DNA from: Taibaiella sp.
GTDB taxonomy: Bacteria; Bacteroidota; Bacteroidia; Chitinophagales; Chitinophagaceae
Reading direction: 5' to 3'
Length of the DNA: 64,000 bases
Assembly: GCA_016786705.1 (NCBI GenBank)
Contig: JAEUVV010000012.1
Coordinates: forward strand, 310,001-374,000
Shown here: positions 57,013-64,000 of the stretch, piece by piece
Numbering within the stretch: position 1 is the stretch's first letter
Layout of the letters: every line of letters starts with the position of its first letter
Position numbers and translations under genes: made by a program
Notes under the pieces: model-generated
What the model was told of the DNA's origin: nothing
What the model saw: only the letters and a program-made list of their open reading frames with translations
Databases searched by the model: none

Positions 57013-57805
57013 TGTGACTGTAAAAAATTATTGTATAAAAATTGCTACAACGGCGGCCCTGGCCTGTTTTCTGGCCTCCTGCAGCGGTAGTAAAAAAGTG
57101 GCCCAGCCCCCGGTGGTGACCAATCCCCCGGTCCAGGCTAAAGATTACTCTGATCTTTATAAGCGCGTATTTATTTACAAAGCTTTTTCCGGTAAAGCCA
57201 AAATGAAATATGAGAGCGCTGATCAGAAACAGAATTTTTCTGCGAATTTAAAAATGCAGAAAGGTGAAAAGGTATGGGCCTCCATAGTCGCGCTCGGGGT
57301 AGCCGAAGTGGCCAGGGCGCAGATCACGCCGGATAAACTACAGGCAGTAGAGCGCCTTAACCGGAATTCCTATGACATGAGCTTTGAAGAAGGGATAAAA
57401 AAGCTGAATGCCCCTGTCAGCTTCCCGATGCTGGAAAACTTATTGATCGGTAACCCGGTGATGGCCGGGCTAAAGGTGCAGTCGGCAAAAGAAGAGGGGA
57501 ATAATATAGTCTTAAGAATGGAGCAGGATGGTTATCAGCAAATCCTGATTTATGACAAAGAAACACAAACCTTAAAACAACAGGAAATAAAATCGGAGGC
57601 TAAAAAATTCAACTGTACCATTGACTACAGTGACTATACGGTAGTTGCAGGACAAAATTTCGCCAAAACCAGGAATATTAAAATAGAAGATAAAAACAAG
57701 AACCAGACTACTATACTGAATATGGAATTTTCCAGCCATGATGTAGACGGAGCCCTTGAATTCCAATTCAGTATCCCGGGTAATTATAAAGCAAAAACTC
57801 TATAA
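57005..57805 (+). CDS. DUF4292 lipoprotein
   Basis: The 266-residue lipoprotein (LACFLASCSGSKK) has the DUF4292 pattern: FSGKAKMKYESADQKQNFSANLKMQKGEKVWASI, then LQAVERLNRNSYDMSFEEGIKKLNAPVSF. The fold is related to LolA-type lipoprotein carriers, so it may carry lipid or lipoprotein. It overlaps the TPR gene and ends the operon. Confidence 0.88.
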   Translation: MNSVTVKNYCIKIATTAALACFLASCSGSKKVAQPPVVTNPPVQAKDYSDLYKRVFIYKAFSGKAKMKYESADQKQNFSANLKMQKGEKVWASIVALGVAEVARAQITPDKLQAVERLNRNSYDMSFEEGIKKLNAPVSFPMLENLLIGNPVMAGLKVQSAKEEGNNIVLRMEQDGYQQILIYDKETQTLKQQEIKSEAKKFNCTIDYSDYTVVAGQNFAKTRNIKIEDKNKNQTTILNMEFSSHDVDGALEFQFSIPGNYKAKTL

Positions 57806-57822
57806 ATAACCGTAAAATAAAG

Positions 57823-57848
57823 AAAGGGCAGGTAAAAACCTGCCCTTT
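57823..57848. terminator. Terminator after DUF4292, facing the protease gene
   Basis: AAAGGGCAGG and CCTGCCCTTT form a 10-bp stem with T-runs on the right and A-runs on the left. It can stop transcription from both sides. Confidence 0.85.
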
Positions 57849-57870
57849 TTCATTTCAAACACTAATCTAC

Positions 57871-59757
57871 TTATCTATTAAGCAATAACTTTTTACCGGT
57901 AAATCCTGAAGCCGTTGCTACCTTTACTACATAAAGGCCATTAGCCAGATTTTGAAGATTCAGGTTTTCAACCCCACTCCGGGCTCCTTTAAGCCGGGTG
58001 GTATACACTACACTACCCGTAACGTCAACAACTGTAATTTGCATATCAGTAGCTTCTTTCAGGTTGAATTGTAACTGAACATTTCCGTCCCTATTCGGGT
58101 TAGGGAAAACAGATACATTAGCACTCAATTGATCATCTACTTTATTGATAGTTACGCCACCGCCACCATCAGTTCCGCCACCACTTGTTATAGCAGAACA
58201 TGTAGTTGCACTAACCGAATTAATTTTAGATACACCTGTATTTGCAGGATCTAAGAATGGTTTAAGACTATTAGCGCCTGCAATACCATTTTCATTATAT
58301 TCCCAGGCATGACTCATTTTTTGATAGAATATAGCATTCATTGGCGGACCCTGGCTCGTACCGCCGGCAGCAGCATTGTTACAATTTGCAGGGATAGAAC
58401 CAACCTGTCCTGCTACAGAAGCTACACCGGTCCAATAACCATCTCCGTCGAACAAGCCGCTACCGGAGGATCCCGGAGAGGCATAACCTTCTGTCGGCTG
58501 CATTAACCACCTGGTCCCCGAAGGACTTGGCTGCTGGTTAGGCCAGCTATAAGATGTAACGGACGAGGAGCTTGTCATTTTCTTATTATCGCCTACCGGG
58601 TGATGGAAACCATAGAATTTTTTACCGGCAGCAGCTGTAGTCTGTACATCGGCGTCCTGCCTTTTCCAGCCGGACAGTACTGCCCCATAGGCTGCCGGGA
58701 TAGCATTCTTTAATTCATAAAGCATGAAGTCGCCTTTAATGTTAGCAACATTTTGCTCCCAGCCAGATTGAAAAGCACTCCTGGCGATTAAATTAACCCC
58801 GGTCATACTTAAGCCGTTGGTGGCACCGGTACCGGCACAATCAGGACGTTCAAAGTTAAACCTTACCAAAAGCTGTGCGAATTTAGCCGATGAATTATTG
58901 GTATCACCTGTTAATTCACAGTGAGAAGCAGTAGCTATATAAGGTTTACAGGTACCTCCGGCCGTATTCCCGGTATTGTTCACCAATGTTCCCGAACAAA
59001 GGCCCACCTGCCCGCCGGCGCCAATACTTAACGTTTGAACCGTTGCCTTTCTCGGATTGGTAACATAATCACCAGTAGCGCAGATCGCATTGATCATACA
59101 TACAGAAGAAAGCCCGTTTAACTGGCTGTCATACTGATCCAGGGTAGATTCCCCTGCAATAAGATATGGTTTTAAATGCTCTATAGCACGATGATAAACT
59201 ATCGCCTTATCAATATGGAGCTTAATATCATCAATATTTACACCCGGAGCAATGTTCAACTCCACAAACACTTTATCGCCCTGGATCGCATCAATTACAA
59301 ACAAACCTGAAGGATCATTATTGGAGGCATCAAAAGCACCGGCAATCTGTTTTTTATTTTCGTTGGTTACAAATAATTGTACACCTTTAGGTAAAGCATA
59401 CTGGTCGAATGCCAGCCCTAAGGCCGGTGCATTTTCCACGCTAATAATACCACGCCAAATCCGGTAACCATTTCCGGCAACTTCCATTTGCCCTGATTGC
59501 GGGAAACCAAAATCTGTTACTGCGCTTAAGGCGACAATAAATGGCCGGCTAAATTTTTGCTCAGGCGTCAACGCTTTTTCAGAAGCAAGAAACGCTTCCC
59601 AGTCAGGACTGGCATACTTCGATACCGGTATATTACCAAGCATTGCTTTATCCCGGATAGACAAAGGGATACCGCCCTGGCTGATCTGCGCATTTACATT
59701 CAACCCGGTGCTGCCTATGGCCAATAAGGTTGAAAAAATTAAAAAACTTTTTTTCAT
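57871..59757 (-). CDS. Secreted trypsin-like serine protease with T9SS tail, copy 1
   Basis: The 628-residue protein has a signal peptide (MKKSFLIFSTLLAIGSTGLNVNA), a pro-region to about 215, and a chymotrypsin-fold protease with H279 in IATASHC, D343 in KGDFMLYEL and S431 in PGSSGSGLFDGDG. The C-terminal 80 residues form a type A sorting domain (NVSVFPNPNRDGNVQLQFN ... NLANGLYVVKVA). It should be exported by T9SS and digest proteins outside. The cysteine-rich core (CSGTLVNNTGNTAGGTC) fits the lysyl-endopeptidase-like subgroup; cut-site preference cannot be told. Tandem to a 608-residue paralogue. Confidence 0.9.
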   Translation of the reverse strand: MKKSFLIFSTLLAIGSTGLNVNAQISQGGIPLSIRDKAMLGNIPVSKYASPDWEAFLASEKALTPEQKFSRPFIVALSAVTDFGFPQSGQMEVAGNGYRIWRGIISVENAPALGLAFDQYALPKGVQLFVTNENKKQIAGAFDASNNDPSGLFVIDAIQGDKVFVELNIAPGVNIDDIKLHIDKAIVYHRAIEHLKPYLIAGESTLDQYDSQLNGLSSVCMINAICATGDYVTNPRKATVQTLSIGAGGQVGLCSGTLVNNTGNTAGGTCKPYIATASHCELTGDTNNSSAKFAQLLVRFNFERPDCAGTGATNGLSMTGVNLIARSAFQSGWEQNVANIKGDFMLYELKNAIPAAYGAVLSGWKRQDADVQTTAAAGKKFYGFHHPVGDNKKMTSSSSVTSYSWPNQQPSPSGTRWLMQPTEGYASPGSSGSGLFDGDGYWTGVASVAGQVGSIPANCNNAAAGGTSQGPPMNAIFYQKMSHAWEYNENGIAGANSLKPFLDPANTGVSKINSVSATTCSAITSGGGTDGGGGVTINKVDDQLSANVSVFPNPNRDGNVQLQFNLKEATDMQITVVDVTGSVVYTTRLKGARSGVENLNLQNLANGLYVVKVATASGFTGKKLLLNR

Positions 59758-59836
59758 TTGAATACTTTTTTGTTTTTATTAAGCTTAGAAACAATAAATG
59801 TTGTTAGCCTGATCTTCGTTGCCTGTGCCATGAAAA

Positions 59837-59865
59837 AAGCGTAGCCGGACAATTTGGCTACGCTT
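59837..59865 (-). terminator. Terminator of protease copy 2
   Basis: AAGCGTAGCC and GGCTACGCTT form a 10-bp stem with an A-run before it, which becomes a T-run on the minus strand. It lies 34 bases beyond the stop of the gene at 59900. Confidence 0.85.
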
Positions 59866-59899
59866 CAAAAAATACATCCCGGTATACCGGAACACTCTA

Positions 59900-61726
59900 C
59901 TATTTATTAATAATAATCTTTTTGCCTACGGCAACGCCATCAGCAATAAACTTAATAACGTACACGCCGTTGTTCATATTGCTTAAGTCTACCTGCTGGC
60001 TACCGGATTTCAAGCTATTGAATTTAGTTTCGAACACTTTCCTGCCGGTAACATCTACTACTTCAAGCTTCAGGTCCATAGACTCCTTGAAATTATATTT
60101 TACCTGTACAAGTCCTGTATTACTAGGGTTAGGAAATACGTTAACCTGGTCCAGTAAAGCCGCTTCAATAGCATTGATGGCAACCGGGTTCCCGTCATTA
60201 GTACCGCCACCGGTGGTTAAAGTAGCACATTCAGAAGTCACTGATCTCAATTTAACCACACCGGTGTTTGCCGGGTCTAACCATGGCTTTAATCTCCTGT
60301 TCGCGGCTGTACCATCTGTACTGTACTCCCAGGCATGCCATAGCTTTTGATAGCTGGCAAAATCGCCCGCGTCTGTAGCTTCACCATCCGCGTTTAAACG
60401 ACAGCTTTGAGGAATCTGGTAAGGACCGCCTGTAGAAAGATCCCCGATCAGGAAACCATCGCCATCAAACAAGCCGCTTCCTGAGGAACCGGGAGCCGAA
60501 TAGCCCTCTGTTAACAATACAGACCATACACTGTTATCCGAATAAATGCTTTGTGCTGCGGACACTTTCTTATTGTCTCCGTTCGGGTGATGGAAAGTGA
60601 TGTACTTCTTAGGACTGGTTAAGGTACCGGGTAAGGAATTGCCCCGGTTCCAGCCGCTCAGCACGGCACCTACAGAAGCCGGTATCGCTTGCCTTAACTG
60701 GTACAACATGAAGTCGCCATCAATATCATTTACATTTTCGCTGATCAGGTGAGACCTGGCCACAAGGTTTGCGCCGGTAAGCGTTACCCCGTTTGTCGGA
60801 GCTGTATTGCTACAGTTAGCCCGTTCAAAATTAAATCGTATCATTAACTGGTTAAACGCGGCATTGCTTAATGTCATAGAACCTTCACAATGGGAAGCAC
60901 TCAGGACGTAAGCTTTACAATCTGCTGCCGTATTCCCGGTATTATTTACCAGCGTACCGCTGCACAAGCCTACATAGCCGCCCGTTAGCGGGAGAATGGT
61001 CTGTACTGTCGCTTTTCTGCTATTCGGATAGTCCGCACCCGTAGGGCAAATAGCATTGATCATGCATACGGAAGAAGAACCGTTAAATTGATTATCGATC
61101 TGATCAAATGGCTGTACATCCACAAAGGCGCTTAAATGCTCAATCCCTCTGTGCATTACCATTACACCATCTATATGTAATTGGATATCCTCAAGTGCCG
61201 TATTAGGCTCTATATTCAGCTCCACAAACACTTTTTCACCCTGTATCACATCAATGGCGAATTTGCCGGAAGGATCATTGTTTGTAGCGTCAAAAGCGCC
61301 AGCGATTTGCTTCCCGTTTTCATTGGTCAGGAAAAGCTTTACTCCTTTGGGAAGTTTAAACTGGTTAAACAGTAAGCCCATTGAAGGAGCTCCCTCTACA
61401 GCAATCACTCCTCGCCAGATACCGGAGCCATTAGGCAATACCTGCAATTGACCTGATTGCGGGAACCCGAAATCTGCAGCGGTAATTAAACCGCCAATAT
61501 AAGGACGTGCCAGCTGAGCGGCATTTGTTTCCGACTCGGATGCCAGGTAGGCCGGCCAGTCAGGATTAACTGATTTGCTTACCGGGAGTACATTAAACTC
61601 CGATTTATTGATTACAGACCATGGTAATCCTCCCTGGCTGATCTGTGCATTGGCGATTAAGCCCATTGAAGACAAGGCAAATACAGCCGAGAATAGTACT
61701 TTCTTCATTCCTATTTTCTTTTTCAA
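59900..61726 (-). CDS. Secreted trypsin-like serine protease with T9SS tail, copy 2
   Basis: The 608-residue paralogue of the gene at 57871 aligns along its whole length (for example EHLSAFVDVQPFDQIDNQFNGSSSVCMINAICPTG). Catalytic H279 (LSASHC), D338 (IDGDFMLYQL) and S415 (APGSSGSGLFDGDG) are intact. A type A sorting domain closes it (QVNVFPNPSNTGLVQVKYN ... NMNNGVYVIKFI). M7 is an alternative start. The two copies differ in many residues, so the duplication is old. Confidence 0.9.
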   Translation of the reverse strand: MKKKIGMKKVLFSAVFALSSMGLIANAQISQGGLPWSVINKSEFNVLPVSKSVNPDWPAYLASESETNAAQLARPYIGGLITAADFGFPQSGQLQVLPNGSGIWRGVIAVEGAPSMGLLFNQFKLPKGVKLFLTNENGKQIAGAFDATNNDPSGKFAIDVIQGEKVFVELNIEPNTALEDIQLHIDGVMVMHRGIEHLSAFVDVQPFDQIDNQFNGSSSVCMINAICPTGADYPNSRKATVQTILPLTGGYVGLCSGTLVNNTGNTAADCKAYVLSASHCEGSMTLSNAAFNQLMIRFNFERANCSNTAPTNGVTLTGANLVARSHLISENVNDIDGDFMLYQLRQAIPASVGAVLSGWNRGNSLPGTLTSPKKYITFHHPNGDNKKVSAAQSIYSDNSVWSVLLTEGYSAPGSSGSGLFDGDGFLIGDLSTGGPYQIPQSCRLNADGEATDAGDFASYQKLWHAWEYSTDGTAANRRLKPWLDPANTGVVKLRSVTSECATLTTGGGTNDGNPVAINAIEAALLDQVNVFPNPSNTGLVQVKYNFKESMDLKLEVVDVTGRKVFETKFNSLKSGSQQVDLSNMNNGVYVIKFIADGVAVGKKIIINK

Positions 61727-61842
61727 TTAAATTCTATATTTTTTACAATAACAAACAAGCAATAAAAATAAAGAAAAAAAACAAGCCCGAATTACAAAAA
61801 TGGTAATAAGTTAAGGATAGGGCTTTAGCTTGAAACAACAGC

Positions 61843-61898
61843 TATTAAAAAAACAATAGGCCGGATTTTAAAAAATCCGGCCTATTGTTTTTTTAATA
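61843..61898. repeat. Long palindrome (27-bp arms) near a gene remnant
   Basis: The arms 61843-61869 and 61872-61898 are perfectly complementary around a 2-base centre, with GC-rich core AATAGGCCGGATT and T-rich ends. It could act as a very strong two-way terminator. It ends two bases before the stop of the remnant below. Confidence 0.8.
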
Positions 61899-61900
61899 TT

Positions 61901-62068
61901 TTATTGTTTGATCATTTTTCTGTACGCTTTATTGAGCGCTTGGGGGTAGGTAACCTTCTGTGCTAAAACAGTTTTACCCAGTATATTGCTCACTTTCAGG
62001 CTCAAGATCTCGTTCGGGCTGATTTCCCTGAAGTCCAGCTTTACATAAAAGTGATATACGCTGTTCCA
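61901..62068 (-). pseudogene. Decayed T9SS sorting-domain remnant
   Basis: The minus strand here holds an open frame of about 55 codons with no start, reading SVYHFYVKLDFREISPNEI, then SLKVSNILGKTVLAQKVTY, ending YRKMIKQ and stop. The middle resembles a type A sorting domain. The ending matches the last residues of the next gene (EKMVKQ). No upstream coding part remains, so it is the leftover of a deleted T9SS cargo gene. Confidence 0.6.
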
Positions 62069-62073
62069 ATAAA

Positions 62074-62102
62074 AAAGCAGGCAGCTTATAGCTGCCTGCT
62101 TT
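62074..62102 (-). terminator. Terminator of the last T9SS gene
   Basis: AGCAGGCAGCT and AGCTGCCTGCT form an 11-bp perfect stem, with an A-run on the left that becomes T-rich on the minus strand. It lies 19 bases beyond the stop of the gene at 62121. Confidence 0.85.
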
Positions 62103-62120
62103 AGGTAATGAAAATGATTA

Positions 62121-63782
62121 TTACTGTTTTACCATTTTCTCAGTTTTATTAATGTTGTGCTCAGCTGATCTTACATTCACCAGGTAAGTCCCGGCGGCCA
62201 GGTCCCCGGTATTTACCTGGAAGCGCTGTCCTGCAGCAAGCTCGTTCTCCTTGCTATACACCACCCTGCCTTCTATGCTGGTCAGGCTGATGGTATAGTT
62301 ACCTGCGCCTGGTGCTATGAAAGACAAAGTGTTGTTAAATGGATTCGGACTGATCTCCAGCTCCTTAACAAGCGGCATTTTTACATTATCCTTGAAGGTG
62401 CTTAAGCCCCATTTCCTGTCTTTATATTTAATATTGTAAAAAGGAGCATAAGGAACGTATTCGCTAAAGGCTACATGCAATCCATCATAATTACTTTGAA
62501 CATCCTGTCCGGAGAAGGCCAGCACAGGCATTATGTCACAAGGAGCGTTAGAGATCATATTGAATGAGCCCGGTATCACCGCAGGAGCGGCGCTGCCATC
62601 GTCTTTAATATCTACAGCTACATATTTGTACTGTGAAGTACCGGGAGCCACAGCGGTATTTTGCATGGTCATCCAGCCTACGACAATTTCGTTCTGCTGG
62701 TTGTTGTAAGCAATAACGGGGTTATTACCTATGAAGAAGCCCGATGCAGTATAACTTACATAATTGAGGTCAATAATGGTAGGATAGGTGTACAATGGCG
62801 GTACGCCGGGCCAGTCTTCATTTTTAACGACTGCATAAACCCATTCTGTAACGGCGCCTGTACTGTAGTTATAATTATAAGTACCCAAAGTCAGGGCCCA
62901 TCTTTGTCCGCCACCCCAGGCATCCGGGCAGTCTATTCTTGGCGGGCTGTACTTATTACCCCCACCTGTACCGGCAACATATTCGTTCACAAATCCGACT
63001 GAAGAACCTCCTAAGATGTCATAAAAAGGCACCCTGTATTCATACAGCACATCACGGGTATCTACCAGGAAGGCGAGCTGCAGATCCAGGCCGGTACCGC
63101 TGCCGCCGCCGCCACGGCGTATACACACATCAGGATCGACCATATTAGCCGTACCTGGCAGCAATACGTCCGGGCCAAATACTGCTCCCGGCAATTCTGC
63201 GGTTTTAGCATAAATACCTACGCCGGGTACGGACCAGGTTATGGCTAGTCCATACACAGTAGCGTCTACATTTATTCTGCCAAAATTTGGAGAAAAGCCC
63301 AACGGGTTCATCATGGATACGGGTACAAGCCCGCTGGCGTCAAACTTATAGATATCATAGTAATGCCCTTTTGTAGCCGGGTTATACTCATCAAAATAAT
63401 AGGCAGCCAATACATAATAGGCGCCACCGTCTTCATAAATGACCGCATCAATATCATCGGCGTATTTAATGAAGATAAAATCTTCACCCAATACAGTACC
63501 ATTTACATCGGTTCTGCGCCAGGCAATGCCACTGTGAAAATCGCCCAGGTTGCTGCCCACGGTTGTAGGTCCGTCCCAGCTATGGATGTATAAATTTTCT
63601 TGTCCGCTAGGGCCGTTAACCAGTTGCAGGGTACTGCTACTGGCATTGTTAGGACGTAAAACCGGGCCGGGTACGGCCGGCAGCTGTATATCCGGCAGTA
63701 TAGAAGGCGTTTGTGCCAGTGCCGGCGTCATGGATGCCAGCATACCTCCAAGGAGGGTCACGTGTAATAATTGTTTGTACAT
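62121..63782 (-). CDS. Secreted T9SS type A cargo protein
   Basis: This encodes 553 residues from the ATG at 63782, directly before the signal peptide (YKQLLHVTLLGGMLASMTPALAQ). The longer frame to 63836 has no signal before it. The body is beta-rich with repeated Trp/Tyr segments (NLYIHSWDGPTTV, YYVLAAYYFDEYN, LGTYNYNYSTG), perhaps a beta-propeller; family not recognised. It closes with a type A sorting domain (LEISPNPFNNTLSFIA ... LAAGTYLVNVRS). Confidence 0.82.
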   Translation of the reverse strand: MYKQLLHVTLLGGMLASMTPALAQTPSILPDIQLPAVPGPVLRPNNASSSTLQLVNGPSGQENLYIHSWDGPTTVGSNLGDFHSGIAWRRTDVNGTVLGEDFIFIKYADDIDAVIYEDGGAYYVLAAYYFDEYNPATKGHYYDIYKFDASGLVPVSMMNPLGFSPNFGRINVDATVYGLAITWSVPGVGIYAKTAELPGAVFGPDVLLPGTANMVDPDVCIRRGGGGSGTGLDLQLAFLVDTRDVLYEYRVPFYDILGGSSVGFVNEYVAGTGGGNKYSPPRIDCPDAWGGGQRWALTLGTYNYNYSTGAVTEWVYAVVKNEDWPGVPPLYTYPTIIDLNYVSYTASGFFIGNNPVIAYNNQQNEIVVGWMTMQNTAVAPGTSQYKYVAVDIKDDGSAAPAVIPGSFNMISNAPCDIMPVLAFSGQDVQSNYDGLHVAFSEYVPYAPFYNIKYKDRKWGLSTFKDNVKMPLVKELEISPNPFNNTLSFIAPGAGNYTISLTSIEGRVVYSKENELAAGQRFQVNTGDLAAGTYLVNVRSAEHNINKTEKMVKQ

Positions 63783-64000
63783 AAGATTAGTGTTAATGTT
63801 TAAAGTGTTCTTATTAGCAGACAAGATAAAAAGCAAAATACCTTAATGCAACATTTTTATTAAAAAAAATCTACCATTAAGTCATACACAACACTAAGTT
63901 TACAAAAGAAAGTTACTATACAGATTAATTATCTAACAAGCAAATCTTCTCCGCTTAGAATTCTGTACAAACCTGCACTGTTAAATCAAGGGTAAAGTAT

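Overview
The window looks like a Bacteroidota chromosome, most likely Chitinophagales or Sphingobacteriales. The grounds are secreted proteins with type IX secretion (T9SS) sorting domains, SBBP-repeat and gliding-type C-termini, TAnnTTTG promoter elements close to start codons, DUF4292/DUF1835/AIM24 family genes, and a lack of Shine-Dalgarno sequences at most starts. No species call is possible from the sequence alone.

Positions 1 to about 30,880 read as an accessory region (genomic island or integrative element), and the island's left end is not in the window. In order it holds: a secreted protein of unknown function; a complete IS256-family insertion sequence with an 8-bp target duplication; a RadC-like JAB protein; an AT-rich three-gene minus-strand cassette combining HEPN-like, PIN and PD-(D/E)XK nuclease-like proteins (4170-7787), which is the best candidate for an undescribed defence-type system; a mutagenic repair operon (Y-family polymerase plus a short DnaE) behind two tandem 19-bp palindromes; a membrane beta-helix-like protein; an HMCES/YedK-type abasic-site protein; a FAD monooxygenase; a PP-loop protein with four spaced cysteines; then secreted-protein genes (SBBP/T9SS type A, gliding-type C-terminus, a beta-helix lipoprotein). 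It ends with a serine recombinase whose reading frame runs antisense into an initiator tRNA gene at 30888-30962, a likely attachment site.

From 31 kb on the content is core-like. There is an era / PLP-enzyme / folB stretch, then a pair of structured direct repeats (34.1-34.6 kb). After these come AIM24, TonB, an RsmB-like methyltransferase, DUF1835 and cupin genes, DUF1003, a TPR protein, inorganic pyrophosphatase, Nudix, YajQ and an ABC exporter. A complete seven-gene Mrp Na+/H+ antiporter operon (45.7-51.4 kb, minus strand) follows.

Next are two orphan phenylacetyl-CoA epoxidase genes (paaB, paaC, with no paaA, paaD or paaE beside them), a secreted glutamine-amidotransferase-like protein, and an envelope cluster of nucleotidyltransferase, TPR lipoprotein and DUF4292 lipoprotein. 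The window closes with two tandem paralogous secreted trypsin-like proteases, a decayed T9SS C-terminal remnant next to a long palindrome, and another T9SS cargo protein.

The repair genes (dinB, dnaE, SRAP) share a theme of tolerance to damaged DNA. The HEPN/PIN/nuclease cassette sits between RadC and that operon, as defence cargo often does in mobile elements. All functions are inferred from motifs read by eye; no database search was possible.
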